Of a stretch of 64,000 nt of DNA, positions 48,303 through 57,063 are shown piece by piece. The notes beneath the pieces are model-generated. The model did not search any database. It saw only the letters and a program-made list of their open reading frames with translations, and was not told the DNA's origin. The stretch covers positions 6,510,001 through 6,574,000 of the forward strand of contig NZ_JACHMP010000001.1 of assembly GCF_014204985.1 (NCBI RefSeq), written 5' to 3'. The stretch comes from Streptosporangium becharense. GTDB lineage: Bacteria > Actinomycetota > Actinomycetes > Streptosporangiales > Streptosporangiaceae. Position numbers and translations under genes: made by a program. The number at the start of each line of letters is the position of its first letter. The first letter of the stretch is position 1.

Positions 48303-48862
48303 TGATCGACCTTTCGAAGTGGCAGGTGCTCACACCTGTTCTCTATTGCTTCGGGTCGGCACCCACTTCAGGTTTTCGACTACACCGCAGCATAAGTGTA
48401 TTTTTGCGTGTTCTTGAGTGCCTGCCGATGCTCGAATCCGGCGGATCGGCAGGGACCGGCGGCCGATCGAAGCCGGTACCGGAGCGGAAAACCCCGCTGG
48501 TCCGGGCGTTGCCCGCTCCGTCCGCCACCTCGCGCGGAGAGAACGTCGCCCGGTCGGCCCGCAGGCGGGTAGGGCAAATCTTTGCCATTCTTTTCCTGGT
48601 TTTTAATGATGTGATGGTCTCGATCTCTCGCGCCTGAGATCTCCCGCGCCGGAGGTTCCCCGAGTCGGAGGTTCCCCGCGCCCGGTGGAAAACACGCCGT
48701 GGGCGGCGGCGTGCAGGATGCGGGAGATCGTGTTCCGCCTTCCGAGGAGTCCGGCCCATGCCCGTTCCCCCGCCGGTTCCCCGGTTCCCCGGTTCGCCGT
48801 CCCGGCCCGCCTCCTCCGCCGTCCACCCGCGATCGTGGGGACCGCGGAGGAGGCGGCTGTTC
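48303..48862. other. 560-bp gene-free stretch
   Basis: No convincing gene lies here. It contains an AT-rich patch at 48376-48420, a GGCAAA-TC-TTTGCC palindrome at 48573-48586 followed by a T-rich run (possible operator or weak terminator), two copies of CGGAGGTTCCCCG (48645-48680) and a CCGGTTCCC triplet repeat (48775-48800), close to the 3' end of the DUF4142 gene. The 142-aa gene's promoter should lie in the first 150 bp but is not clear. Confidence 0.6.
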
Positions 48863-49468
48863 TCAGCTCTCGGTGGGGCTGGGCTCCGGGCTTTCCGTCA
48901 TGTCGGGTGAGGGGCTCTCCGTCATGCCGGGCGACTCCCCGGCCTGGACCTTGAGCAGCATGTCGAGGTGCTCCTGCACGACGGGTTCGGCGTCCGTGGC
49001 GAGCTTCTTCACCTCGGGGGCCGAGCCCTCCTGGAGTTCCTTCCGCCCGTCGGCGAGTGACTGGCGGTGGCCGGCCACCTGTGCGGCGATCCACGCCCGG
49101 TCGAAGTCCGCACCGCTCTTGGCCTTCACCTCTTCGAGCTGCCTGCGCTGCTCCTGGCTGGGCTCGTCGGGGAGCTCCACGCCGAGCTGGTCGGCGACCC
49201 GCCGCACATCCGCGTCGAGTTTCGTGTGGTCGCCGACCAGCTTCATGCCCATCTCGCGTACGGCCTCGCCGGTCTCCCGGACCTCCTGGCCGCCCGTCTT
49301 CTCCTGGGCGGCCCTGCCCGCCGCGATCTCGGCCAGGTTGCTCTGGTGCGCCTGGACCAGGAACGCCCTGTCCTGCTTGCTCAGCGCCGGTGGCGAGCCG
49401 GTGGTGCCGGCGGTGCCGCCCAGTACGGTGACGGCGGCGGCCAACAGGATGATCATCTTTCGAACCAT
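48863..49468 (-). CDS. Exported DUF4142 protein
   Basis: The 201-residue protein has a signal peptide (MVRKMIILLAAAVTVLGGTAG) and a DUF4142 four-helix domain: LSKQDRAFLVQAHQSNLAEIA in outline, QEVRETGEAVREMGMKLVGDH, DFDRAWIAAQVAGHRQSLADG in outline and VQEHLDMLLK. The histidines and glutamates are placed as in ferritin-like exported proteins of unknown role. The C-terminal tail has two copies of a PSPDMTESP-type repeat. The ATG has ACGGAGGACTCCG in front. It is monocistronic. DUF4142 proteins are linked in some bacteria to stress and envelope functions, without a proven activity. Confidence 0.9.
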   Translation of the reverse strand: MVRKMIILLAAAVTVLGGTAGTTGSPPALSKQDRAFLVQAHQSNLAEIAAGRAAQEKTGGQEVRETGEAVREMGMKLVGDHTKLDADVRRVADQLGVELPDEPSQEQRRQLEEVKAKSGADFDRAWIAAQVAGHRQSLADGRKELQEGSAPEVKKLATDAEPVVQEHLDMLLKVQAGESPGMTESPSPDMTESPEPSPTES

Positions 49469-49695
49469 CGGAGTCCTCCGTGGATCATTTCAAGGTCAGA
49501 ACAGACATCTCTCTGACATATGCGCTTATCTGTGACCGTGTAGCGCCACAAGCGGTAAATCCTGACAAAAGGGTGAATGTACCCCGATAGGGGAGCCATT
49601 GCCGGTCGTCCGGCCGGGTATCGCGTGGATCCCTCCCTCGGCCGGCGGGATGCCGCGCGCGCGTGCCCGCCGTCCGGCCGGGGCGCTGCGCGGGC

Positions 49696-50838
49696 TCAGC
49701 TCAGGACGGCGTCCAGCAGCAGGGAACCGGCGCCCAGCAGGGCGGCGTCCGGGCCGCCGCGGGTGACGGCGATCTCCAGGTCGCGGGTGGCCAGCGGCAG
49801 GCAGCGCTCGTAGACGGCCGCGCGGATGGAGGCGATCAGCGGTTCGGCCGTGGAGAGGCTGCCGCCGATCACGATCGCGTCCGGGTTGAGGAAGTTGACC
49901 AGGACGGTGAGGACCTCGCCGATGAGCCGCCCGGCGTTCCTGACCAGGGCGGTGGCCTCGGGCACGCCGTCCTCGACCAGGGCGACCACGTCCGAGGGGC
50001 GGTCCACCGCGATGCCCAGCTCGGACAGGGCCCCCATCAGGGCGGCGCCGCTGGCGTAGGCCTCCAGGCAGTCGGGGTGACCGCACGAGCACATGGTGGA
50101 GGAGTCGGTCCGCACCCGGACGTGGCTGATGTCGCCGGCGGAACCGCGGCCCCGGTGCAGCCGACCGTCGACGATCACCCCGCACCCTATGCCGCTGCCG
50201 GCCTTGAGCACCATGAGGTTGGCGCACTCCGGCCACGAGCGGGCCTCGCCGACCGCCATGAGGTTGGCGTCGTTCTCCACGAGCACCGGCAGGTCGAAGT
50301 GGGCGCCGAGGTGCTCGGCGACGGGGAAGTTGTTCCAGCCGGGCATCCGGGAGGGTGACACCACCCGGCCGCTGGCCGGGTCGACGGGCCCGGGAATGCC
50401 GGTGGCGACGCCGCGCAGCGGGACGCCGGGCAGGCCGTGGGTGCGCAGCAACTCCTCGAACGAGGCCGCCATCCAGTCGAGCGTCTCCTCCGGGCCCCGG
50501 GCGATGTCGCAGGGACGCTCCTCGACGACCAGAGGGGTGCCGCTGAGGTCGAGCAGGCCGAAACGGGCGTGGTGCGCTCCGAGGTCGGCCACCGCGAGCA
50601 GCCCGGCGGCCGGGCTGAGCCGCAGTCGCCGGGGCCGCCGCCCCCCGCTGGAGCTGCCCGAGCCCTCCTCGACGAGCAGGCCGGTGCCGATGAGCTCCTC
50701 GACGCGCAGGGAGACGCTCGACGCCGCCAGGCCGGAGAGGCGGGCCAGCTGTGCGCGTGACTCGGCGTGGCCGGTGGCCACGAGACGCAGAAGGTCGCCT
50801 TGCGCTCCCCGCACGAGCAGCCGCTCTTTGCCTGACAT
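49696..50838 (-). CDS. ROK-family transcription repressor/sugar kinase homologue
   Basis: The 380-residue protein has an N-terminal winged helix (about 15-60, with RAQLARLSGLAASSVSLRVEEL in outline) and a ROK domain with VADLGAHHARFGLLDL, PVLVENDANLMAVGEA and the zinc motif MCSCGHPDCLEAY. ROK repressors bind a sugar or sugar phosphate and release DNA. The ATG at 50838 is preceded by TATTCC seven nt upstream and TTGCCG 18 bp further, a leaderless promoter. It is divergent from the amino-acid ABC operon, which it probably controls, perhaps in response to an amino sugar or a cell-wall product rather than an amino acid. Confidence 0.92.
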   Translation of the reverse strand: MSGKERLLVRGAQGDLLRLVATGHAESRAQLARLSGLAASSVSLRVEELIGTGLLVEEGSGSSSGGRRPRRLRLSPAAGLLAVADLGAHHARFGLLDLSGTPLVVEERPCDIARGPEETLDWMAASFEELLRTHGLPGVPLRGVATGIPGPVDPASGRVVSPSRMPGWNNFPVAEHLGAHFDLPVLVENDANLMAVGEARSWPECANLMVLKAGSGIGCGVIVDGRLHRGRGSAGDISHVRVRTDSSTMCSCGHPDCLEAYASGAALMGALSELGIAVDRPSDVVALVEDGVPEATALVRNAGRLIGEVLTVLVNFLNPDAIVIGGSLSTAEPLIASIRAAVYERCLPLATRDLEIAVTRGGPDAALLGAGSLLLDAVLS

Positions 50839-50942
50839 GAACAGAGGAATACCACGGCTGTACTTACTCCGGCAACGTGTTGACTTGCGCAAGAATCATC
50901 CATTACGTTCCGCCTTGTCTTCGATTTCGAAGGAAGATGACG
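50839..50942. promoter_or_regulatory. Divergent promoters with CTTGCGCAAG palindrome
   Basis: Leftward: TTGCCG (50870-50875), 18 bp, TATTCC (50846-50851), then the ROK ATG. Rightward: TTGACT (50880-50885), 18 bp, TACGTT (50904-50909). A perfect palindrome CTTGCGCAAG (50884-50893) overlaps the rightward -35 and spacer and is a good operator candidate for the ROK protein. Confidence 0.65.
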
Positions 50943-51671
50943 ATGATCCAGGTCAAAGGGTTGAACAAATGGTTCGGCGATCACCATGTGCTGCGCGACA
51001 TCGATCTTGAGGTCGCCCAGGGCGAGGTCGTCGTGGTGGTCGGCCCCTCCGGTTCCGGCAAGTCCACGCTGTGCCGGTGTCTCAACCGCCTGGAGACGGC
51101 CGGTTCGGGGGAGATCCTGATCGACGGCGTACCGGCCCCGGTGGAGGGCCGCGCGCTGGCCGCCCTCCGGGCCGACGTCGGCATGGTTTTCCAGTCGTTC
51201 AACCTGTTCCAGCACAAGACCGTGCTGGAGAACATCGTGCTCGCGCCTGTGAAGGTCCGCGGCGTGAGCCGCGCCGAGGCGGAGGCGACCGCGCGGGAGC
51301 TGCTGGCCCGCGTCGGCATCGCCGAGCAGGCGGGCAAGCTGCCCGCCCAGCTGTCCGGCGGGCAGCAGCAGCGGGCGGCCATCGCCCGCGCGCTGGCCAT
51401 GCGTCCCAAGGTGATGCTCTTCGACGAGCCCACCTCCGCGCTCGACCCGGAGATGGTCGGCGAGGTCCTCGACGTGATGACCGGGCTGGCCGCGGACGGG
51501 ATGACGATGGTCGTCGTCACCCACGAGATGGGCTTCGCCCGCCGGGCGGCCGACCGCGTGGTGTTCATGGACGCCGGCCAGATCGTCGAGACGGCCGAGC
51601 CCGCCGCCTTCTTCGAGGCGCCCCGGACCGACCGGGCCAGGGACTTCCTGGCCAAAGTACTCACGCACTGA
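50943..51671 (+). CDS. Polar amino-acid ABC transporter ATP-binding protein (GlnQ-like)
   Basis: The 242-residue ATPase energises the uptake system that follows. Walker [10 protein letters not shown] (34-42), Q loop [11 protein letters not shown], signature LSGGQQQR, Walker [15 protein letters not shown] and the switch THEMGFA are all intact and typical of the glutamine/glutamate-type polar amino-acid family. The ATG at 50943 is selected because AAGGAAGATGACG then gives correct spacing; an ATG at 50937 is too close to the Shine-Dalgarno. It is first in an operon of six genes with short gaps or overlaps. Confidence 0.95.
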   Translation: MIQVKGLNKWFGDHHVLRDIDLEVAQGEVVVVVGPSGSGKSTLCRCLNRLETAGSGEILIDGVPAPVEGRALAALRADVGMVFQSFNLFQHKTVLENIVLAPVKVRGVSRAEAEATARELLARVGIAEQAGKLPAQLSGGQQQRAAIARALAMRPKVMLFDEPTSALDPEMVGEVLDVMTGLAADGMTMVVVTHEMGFARRAADRVVFMDAGQIVETAEPAAFFEAPRTDRARDFLAKVLTH

Positions 51672-51692
51672 TCGAAAAGGATGGTGGGCCCG

Positions 51693-52631
51693 ATGGTGTC
51701 CATGAAGCGGCTGGCCGCTGTCGCCGCCGTGTCGATGCTCGGCCTGACGGCCTGCGGCGGCACGGACGCAGGCAACTCGGCCGTGCCCGGCGGTGGCCAG
51801 GCGGTACCCGGCGAGGCCAAGACGAACGACGTGGTCGCCTCGGCGCCCGTGGCCGCCGCCGCCGACATCCTGCCCGGCTCCACGATGGAGAAGATCAAGC
51901 AGCGCGGTGAGCTGATCGTCGGCGGCTCGCTCGACGCGCCGCTGCTGTCGCAGCAGAACCCGGTGACCGGCGAGGTCGAGGGATTCGACGCGGACATGGG
52001 CAAGGCGCTCGCCAAGTACATCATCGGCGAGCCCAAGGTGAAGATCGTCAACTCGGCGTCCGAGACGCGCGAGGCGCTGCTGAGCAACGGCACCGTGGAC
52101 GTCGTCTTCCAGACCTACACGATCACGCCGGAACGGGCCGAGCAGGTCTCCTTCGCCGGCCCCTACTACTCCTCCGGCCTCACCCTCGCCGTCAAGAAGG
52201 GCACCACCGGCATCACCAGGCCGGAGGACCTCAACGGCAAGACCGTCATCGCCGGAGCCAACACCCCGGCCATCCCGGCGATCAAGAAGCTCGCGCCGCA
52301 GGCGAAGATCGTCACCTTCGGCAGCGACCCTGAGTGCATGCAGGCGCTCAAGCAGGACCGCGGCGTCGCGTACGTCCAGGACGAGACGCTCCTGGTGGCC
52401 AACGCCAAGAAGGACCCCACGGTCCAGGTCGTCGGCACGCCCTTCACCGCGGACCCGTACGGCATCGGCCTCAAGCACGGTGACGAGCAGTTCAAGAAGT
52501 TCGTCAACGACTGGCTGAAGAAGATGCAGGACCAGGGCGTCTGGCAGAAGGCGTGGAAGAACTCGATCGGCACGGTCGTGCAGGGCGAGGCTCCCACCCC
52601 GCCGCAGATCGGATCGGTCCCGGGTTCCTGA
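51693..52631 (+). CDS. Amino-acid ABC transporter substrate-binding lipoprotein
   Basis: The 312-residue binding protein has a lipoprotein signal (MKRLAAVAAVSMLGLTAC) and a periplasmic-binding-protein type II fold: GELIVGGSLDAPLLSQQ, GFDADMGKALAKYI, STRETREALLSNG-like region, VVFQTYTITPERAEQVSF in outline and GPYYSSGLTLAVKKG. It groups with glutamate/aspartate-type receptors. The ATG at 51693 has GGTGGGCCCG in front; the ATGs at 51681 and 51702 are alternatives. The stop overlaps the first permease start (TGATG). The ligand is not readable; asparagine or a glutamine-like amino acid fits the operon. Confidence 0.93.
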   Translation: MVSMKRLAAVAAVSMLGLTACGGTDAGNSAVPGGGQAVPGEAKTNDVVASAPVAAAADILPGSTMEKIKQRGELIVGGSLDAPLLSQQNPVTGEVEGFDADMGKALAKYIIGEPKVKIVNSASETREALLSNGTVDVVFQTYTITPERAEQVSFAGPYYSSGLTLAVKKGTTGITRPEDLNGKTVIAGANTPAIPAIKKLAPQAKIVTFGSDPECMQALKQDRGVAYVQDETLLVANAKKDPTVQVVGTPFTADPYGIGLKHGDEQFKKFVNDWLKKMQDQGVWQKAWKNSIGTVVQGEAPTPPQIGSVPGS

Positions 52632-53275
52632 TGTCCGCTCTCCTGGACCACCTGCCCGAGCTCTGGCAGGGACTGATCGTGACCCTCCAGCTGACCGCGG
52701 CGTCCTTCGCCGGCGCCGCGGTCCTGGGGCTCGTGATCACCGCCATGCGGGTCAGCCCGGTCGGCGTCCTGCGCGGGATCGGCACGGTCTACGTGGAGAC
52801 CTTCCAGAACCTGCCCCTGCTGGTGCTGCTGGTGCTCGCCGTCTTCGGCCTGCCGGAGATCGGCCTCCAGGCCGACCTGCTGGTCACGGCCGTCATCGTC
52901 ATCGCCGTGTACGAGGCCGCCTACATCGCCGAGGCGCTGCGCTCCGGCGTCAACGCGGTCTCGGCCGGTCAGGGCGAGGCGGCCCGCGCGCTCGGGCTGA
53001 CCTTCGGCCAGTCCCTGCGCCACGTGGTCCTGCCCCAGGCGCTGCGGACCGTGATCCAGCCGATCGGCAACGTCTTCATCGCGCTGACGATGAACACCTC
53101 ACTCGCCGCCGCGGTCGGCGTGGTCGACCTGACCGCCGCGGCCAACCGGGTGAACCTCGTCGAGGCGCAGCCCATCCCGATCTTCGTCGGGGCGGGCCTG
53201 GCCTACGCACTGATCGCCGCCTGCGCCGGCTTCGTGACCGGGCGGCTCGAACGACGACTGGCGGTGGCCCGGTGA
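52631..53275 (+). CDS. Amino-acid ABC transporter permease 1
   Basis: The 214-residue permease has about five transmembrane helices. It carries the N-terminal amphipathic box TLQLTAASFAGAAVLGLV, VETFQNLPLLVLLV and the EAA loop EAARALGLTFGQSLRHVVLPQAL in outline, which contacts the ATPase. The ATG overlaps the binding-protein stop. It forms the translocation pore together with the next gene's product. Confidence 0.93.
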   Translation: MSALLDHLPELWQGLIVTLQLTAASFAGAAVLGLVITAMRVSPVGVLRGIGTVYVETFQNLPLLVLLVLAVFGLPEIGLQADLLVTAVIVIAVYEAAYIAEALRSGVNAVSAGQGEAARALGLTFGQSLRHVVLPQALRTVIQPIGNVFIALTMNTSLAAAVGVVDLTAAANRVNLVEAQPIPIFVGAGLAYALIAACAGFVTGRLERRLAVAR

Positions 53276-54111
53276 GCAACCTGCTCTTCGACGAGCCGGG
53301 CCCGCGTGCCCGGCGCAGGATCCGCATCGCGACCGTGGTGGGGGCGGTCGCGGTGCTGGCCCTGGCGGCGCTGGCCGTACGCCAGTTCGCCGCCGCCGGC
53401 CAGCTCACCGCCGACCGCTGGGCACCGTACGCGACCTGGCCGATGTGGCGCTACCTGCTCAACGGGCTCTGGGCCACCGCGCTGGCCGCGGTCGTCTCGG
53501 CCGCGCTCGCCATGGCGGCCGGGCTGGCACTGGCCCTCGGCCGGCTGTCGCGGCGGCGCTGGGTGCGCCTGCCCGCCGCCGCGTACGTGGAGGTGGTGCG
53601 GACCATCCCGGCGTTGCTGCTGGTCTACGTCGTGCTGTTCGCGCTGCCCCGCTACGGGCTGGACCTGCCGCTGTTCTGGAAGCTCGTGGTGCCGCTGGCG
53701 GTCTCCAACGCCGCGGCGTTCGCGGAGATCTTCCGCGCCGGCATCCTGTCGGTCGAACGCGGTCAGGGCGAGGCCGGCCTCGCGGTGGGACTCACCCACG
53801 GCCAGACCATGCGCATGATCGTCCTGCCGCAGGCGGCCCGGCGCGTGCTGCCCTCGATCGTCAGCCAGTCGGTCGGCCTGCTCAAGGACACCTCGCTCGG
53901 CTTCGTGGTCAGCTACGCCGAGCTGCTCTACAGCGGCAAGGTCCTGGCGACCTACAACGGCCTGCTCATCCAGACCTACATCGTCGTCGCGCTGATCTAC
54001 CTCGCGGTCAACGCGTCGCTGTCCAAGCTCGCCCGCGTCCTGGAGGCGCGCACCCCGCAGGTCCGCGTCCCGCGGGCCCGCCGACGGAGAAGGAGTCCCG
54101 TCCGTGCCTGA
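53272..54111 (+). CDS. Amino-acid ABC transporter permease 2
   Basis: The 279-residue permease starts at GTGA overlapping the previous stop. It has a long basic N-terminus, about six membrane helices, VEVVRTIPALLLVYV and the EAA loop GEAGLAVGLTHGQTMRMIVLPQA in outline. A basic C-terminal tail (RARRRRRS) is unusual. Its stop lies eight bp inside the following asparaginase gene. Confidence 0.93.
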   Translation: MSNLLFDEPGPRARRRIRIATVVGAVAVLALAALAVRQFAAAGQLTADRWAPYATWPMWRYLLNGLWATALAAVVSAALAMAAGLALALGRLSRRRWVRLPAAAYVEVVRTIPALLLVYVVLFALPRYGLDLPLFWKLVVPLAVSNAAAFAEIFRAGILSVERGQGEAGLAVGLTHGQTMRMIVLPQAARRVLPSIVSQSVGLLKDTSLGFVVSYAELLYSGKVLATYNGLLIQTYIVVALIYLAVNASLSKLARVLEARTPQVRVPRARRRRRSPVRA

Positions 54112-55057
54112 ACTCGTCCCCCTGGCCGAGGTGGTGCGCTCCGGGTTCGTGGAGAGCCTCCACTTCGGCAGCGCCGTCGCGCTCGCCCCCGACGGCACCG
54201 TGGCCGTCGCCCGCGGACAGGCCGACGCGCCGGTGCTGCCGCGCTCGTCGGCCAAGCCGTTCCAGGCGCTGGCGTGCCTGCTGTCCGGGGCCCGCCTGCC
54301 CGGGCCGAGGCTGGCGATCGCCGCCGGCAGCCACACCGGCGAGGACTTCCACGTGCGGCTGGTCACCGAGATGCTCGCCGAGGCCGGGCTGGACGTGGAC
54401 GCCCTGGGCTGCCCCGCCGACTGGCCGGAGGACGAGGCCACCCGGCACGCGCTGATCCGGGACGGTCGCACCGCCGCGCGCGAGCGGATGAACTGCTCGG
54501 GCAAGCACGCCGCGATGCTCGCCGCGGCCGTGGCCTCCGGCTGGGAGACCGGCTCCTACCTCGACGCGGACCACCCCGTGCAGCGGAAGGTCAGAGCCGT
54601 CGTCGAGGAACTGTCGGGGGAGGACACGGCCCACGTCGCCGTCGACGGGTGCGGCGCGCCGCTGTTCGGGGTCTCGCTGACCGGCTTGGCGCGGGCCGCG
54701 CGCGGCCTGGTCGTCGCAGCCCCCGGCACCGCGCCGCGCGCGGTCGCCGACGCGATGCGCGAGCACCCCGAGTACGTCGGCGGGACCGGCCACGTCAACA
54801 CCACCCTGATGCGGGCGCTGCCGGGGGCGGTGGCCAAGGGCGGGGCCGAGGGGGTCCTCGTCGTCGCCCTCGCCACCGGGCACGCCGCGGCCGTCAAGGT
54901 CATCGACGGCAGCCCCCGGGCGACGACCGCGATCGCCCTGGCCGCGCTCCGGGCGGCGGGCGGCGACGTCACGGCCGCCGCGGACCTCGCGCGCGTCCCG
55001 GTGCTGGGCGGGGGCGTCCCGGTCGGCGAGATCCACGCTCTGGAAGAGGAGAGATGA
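54104..55057 (+). CDS. L-asparaginase, AnsII/ReAIV-like family
   Basis: The 317-residue protein belongs to the asparaginase family typified by thermolabile rhizobial enzyme II, not the E. coli type. Active-site landmarks are PRSSAKPFQ with S48 and K51, GSHTGE (75-80), and the zinc/catalytic region MNCSGKHAAM with C131 and K134. It should hydrolyse asparagine to aspartate and ammonia in the cytoplasm. The GTG start overlaps the permease by eight bp. Coupling with the ABC importer suggests that the transporter brings in asparagine or a related amide. Confidence 0.9.
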   Translation: MPELVPLAEVVRSGFVESLHFGSAVALAPDGTVAVARGQADAPVLPRSSAKPFQALACLLSGARLPGPRLAIAAGSHTGEDFHVRLVTEMLAEAGLDVDALGCPADWPEDEATRHALIRDGRTAARERMNCSGKHAAMLAAAVASGWETGSYLDADHPVQRKVRAVVEELSGEDTAHVAVDGCGAPLFGVSLTGLARAARGLVVAAPGTAPRAVADAMREHPEYVGGTGHVNTTLMRALPGAVAKGGAEGVLVVALATGHAAAVKVIDGSPRATTAIALAALRAAGGDVTAAADLARVPVLGGGVPVGEIHALEEER

Positions 55058-55800
55058 GCCTTACCTACGAGATCTGCATCGACAGCACGGCGGGCGCCGT
55101 GGCGGCGGAGAAGGCCGGCGCGCACCGCGTCGAACTGTGCTCGGCGCTCTTCGACGGCGGCCTGACCCCGACACTCGGCGCCGTCGAGGCGACCCTCGCC
55201 GCAGTCTCGTCGATCCGGGTCCACGCGATCATCCGCCCCCGGGGCGGCGACTTCATCTACGACGAGTACGAGATCGCCGCCATGGAACGCGACGTGGCGG
55301 CCGTCCGGGACGCGGGCGTGCAGGGTGTGGTGATCGGGGCGCTCACCCCGGCGGGCGAGGTGGACGTCGCGGTGGCCGAACGCCTGATCGGCGCCGCGGA
55401 GGGACTCTCGGTCACCTTCCACCGGGCCTTCGACATGACCGCCGACCCGTTCGCCGCGCTGGACACCCTCATCGCGCTGGGCGTCGACCGGGTGCTCACC
55501 TCCGGCCAGGACACCACCGCGCTCGAAGGCGCGCCGCTGATCGCCTCCCTGATCGAACGGGCCGGCGACCGGGTGATCGTGATGCCGGGCGGCGGCATCA
55601 CGCCCCGCAACGCGCGTCGCGTGGTCGAGGCGACCGGGGCCTCCGAGCTCCACTTCGCCGCCCTGGTGGACGCGCCCAGCCCCGCGGTGCACCGCAACCC
55701 GCACCCGTTCATGGGCGGGGAACTGCGTCGGCCCGAGTACGCGCGCCTGGTCACCTCACCGGCCCTGGTCACCGAGGTGATCACCGCCGCCGGCTCCTGA
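55054..55800 (+). CDS. cutC: CutC-family TIM-barrel protein
   Basis: The 248-residue barrel matches CutC: YEICIDSTAGAVAAEKAGAHRVELCSALFDGGLTPT in outline, HAIIRPRGGDFIYDEYE, GVVIGALTPAGEVD, SVTFHRAFDM, LTSGQ and MPGGGITPRNAR. E. coli cutC was described as a copper gene, but that role has been questioned and the barrel looks like an enzyme. The start overlaps the asparaginase stop (ATGA). Its place as the last gene of an amino-acid import and asparaginase operon next to a ROK regulator supports a metabolic role rather than copper handling. Confidence 0.93.
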   Translation: MSLTYEICIDSTAGAVAAEKAGAHRVELCSALFDGGLTPTLGAVEATLAAVSSIRVHAIIRPRGGDFIYDEYEIAAMERDVAAVRDAGVQGVVIGALTPAGEVDVAVAERLIGAAEGLSVTFHRAFDMTADPFAALDTLIALGVDRVLTSGQDTTALEGAPLIASLIERAGDRVIVMPGGGITPRNARRVVEATGASELHFAALVDAPSPAVHRNPHPFMGGELRRPEYARLVTSPALVTEVITAAGS

Positions 55801-55807
55801 ACCGCCG

Positions 55808-55855
55808 GACCGCCCGCTGGACCGACCGCTGGACCGCCCGCCGGACCGGCTGCCC
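55808..55855. repeat. 12-bp tandem repeat right after cutC
   Basis: Four units of the type GACCGCCCGCTG follow the cutC stop codon by seven nt, each with one or two changes. Confidence 0.7.
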
Positions 55856-55947
55856 CGCAGACCGGCCGCTCCACCGGGCCGCCTGCCCTGCGTGCCGCCC
55901 GCCCACCGGGCCGCCGCCCCGGCCCGGTGGCCTGGCCCGGTGACGCG

Positions 55948-55984
55948 GCAGGCCGGCTCCGGCCCCGGGCCGCGGCCGGCCTGC
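55948..55984. terminator. Hairpin between convergent cutC and aldo/keto reductase genes
   Basis: GCAGGCCGGC (55948-55957) and GCCGGCCTGC (55975-55984) form a perfect 10-bp stem; the 17-nt loop contains a smaller CCGGGCC element. It could serve both strands. Confidence 0.65.
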
Positions 55985-56014
55985 GGACCGCGGCGTACCC
56001 GCCGGCCGGGCCCG

Positions 56015-56989
56015 TCAGTGCATGACGCGGCGGGGGCGGTACGGCTCGGCGAGGAAGGCGAGCTCCTTGTCGGTCAGCTCCAGCTCCACCGCCGCGACCG
56101 CGTCGTCCACGTGCCGTTCCTTGGTGGCGCCCACGATCGGGGCCGTCACGCCCGGCTGCCGCATCACCCACGACAGCGCCACCCGGGCGGGCGGCACCTC
56201 GCGCTCCCGGGCCACGTGGGCGACCCGGTCGAGGATCTGGCGGTCGTTCTCCGCGTCCGTGTAGAGGGCACCGATGCGCTGGTCGCTGCCCGCGCGGGTG
56301 GTGGTCTCCGCCGACCCGGCGCGGGCGAGCACCCCCCGGGCCAGCGGGCTCCACGGGATCAGGCCCACCCCCTGGTCAGCGCAGAGCGGGTTCATCTCCC
56401 GCTCCTCCTCCCTGTAGAGGAGGTTGTAATGACCTTGCATGGACACGAACCTCGTCCAGCCGTTGACCTCGGCCACGTGCTGGGCCTTGGCGAACTGCCA
56501 GGCGAACATGCTGGAGGCGCCGAGATAACGGGCCTTGCCCGCGCGGACCACGTCGTGCAGGGCCTCCATGGTCTCCTCGATGGGGGTGTCCGGATCCCAC
56601 CGGTGGATCTGGTACAGGTCCACGTGGTCGGTGCCCAGGCGGCGCAGCGAGTCGTCGATCGCGGCCATGACGTGCTTGCGGGACAGCCCGGCGTCGTTGG
56701 GCCCCTTGCCCATCGGAAAGAACACCTTGGTGGCCAGCACGTAGTCGTCCCGGCTGGGGAAGACGGCGCGGAGGAGCCGGCCGGTCACCTCCTCGCTGGC
56801 ACCCTGCGAGTACACGTCCGCGGTGTCGAAGAACGTCACCCCGGCGTCCGCCGCCCGCCGCACGATCGGCTCCGCGGCGGCCTCGTCGAGGACCCACTCG
56901 CTCCACCTGGCGGGGTCGCCGTAGCTCATCATGCCGAGGCAGACCCGCGACACCTTCAATCCCGTCGTGCCCAGGCGCACGTACTCCAT
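56015..56989 (-). CDS. Aldo/keto reductase
   Basis: This 324-residue NADPH-dependent TIM-barrel reductase shows LGTTGLKVSRVCLGMMSYG, the catalytic tetrad region with FFDTADVYSQGASEE (D, Y), ATKVFFPMG (K) and DLYQIHRWDPDTP (H), and SPLARGVLARAG as the cofactor loop. The family acts on aldehydes, ketones and sugars; the subgroup resembles YajO/YghZ-like enzymes. The start ATG is 24 nt after the last tested upstream stop and has GGGAGGTTTCC in front. It stands alone, convergent with cutC. Confidence 0.92.
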   Translation of the reverse strand: MEYVRLGTTGLKVSRVCLGMMSYGDPARWSEWVLDEAAAEPIVRRAADAGVTFFDTADVYSQGASEEVTGRLLRAVFPSRDDYVLATKVFFPMGKGPNDAGLSRKHVMAAIDDSLRRLGTDHVDLYQIHRWDPDTPIEETMEALHDVVRAGKARYLGASSMFAWQFAKAQHVAEVNGWTRFVSMQGHYNLLYREEEREMNPLCADQGVGLIPWSPLARGVLARAGSAETTTRAGSDQRIGALYTDAENDRQILDRVAHVAREREVPPARVALSWVMRQPGVTAPIVGATKERHVDDAVAAVELELTDKELAFLAEPYRPRRVMH

Positions 56990-57063
56990 GGAAACCTCCC
57001 GATCACCCGGTCCGGACCCAGCCTACGACCGGCGGTTCCGGCCCGGGATCACCGGCCGGTGTC

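Noticed and set aside
48302..48637. A 111-codon + strand frame in the 48.3-48.9 kb gap
   Set aside because: It has no Shine-Dalgarno sequence, no domain and changing composition, and it overlaps the likely promoter region of the 142-aa gene.
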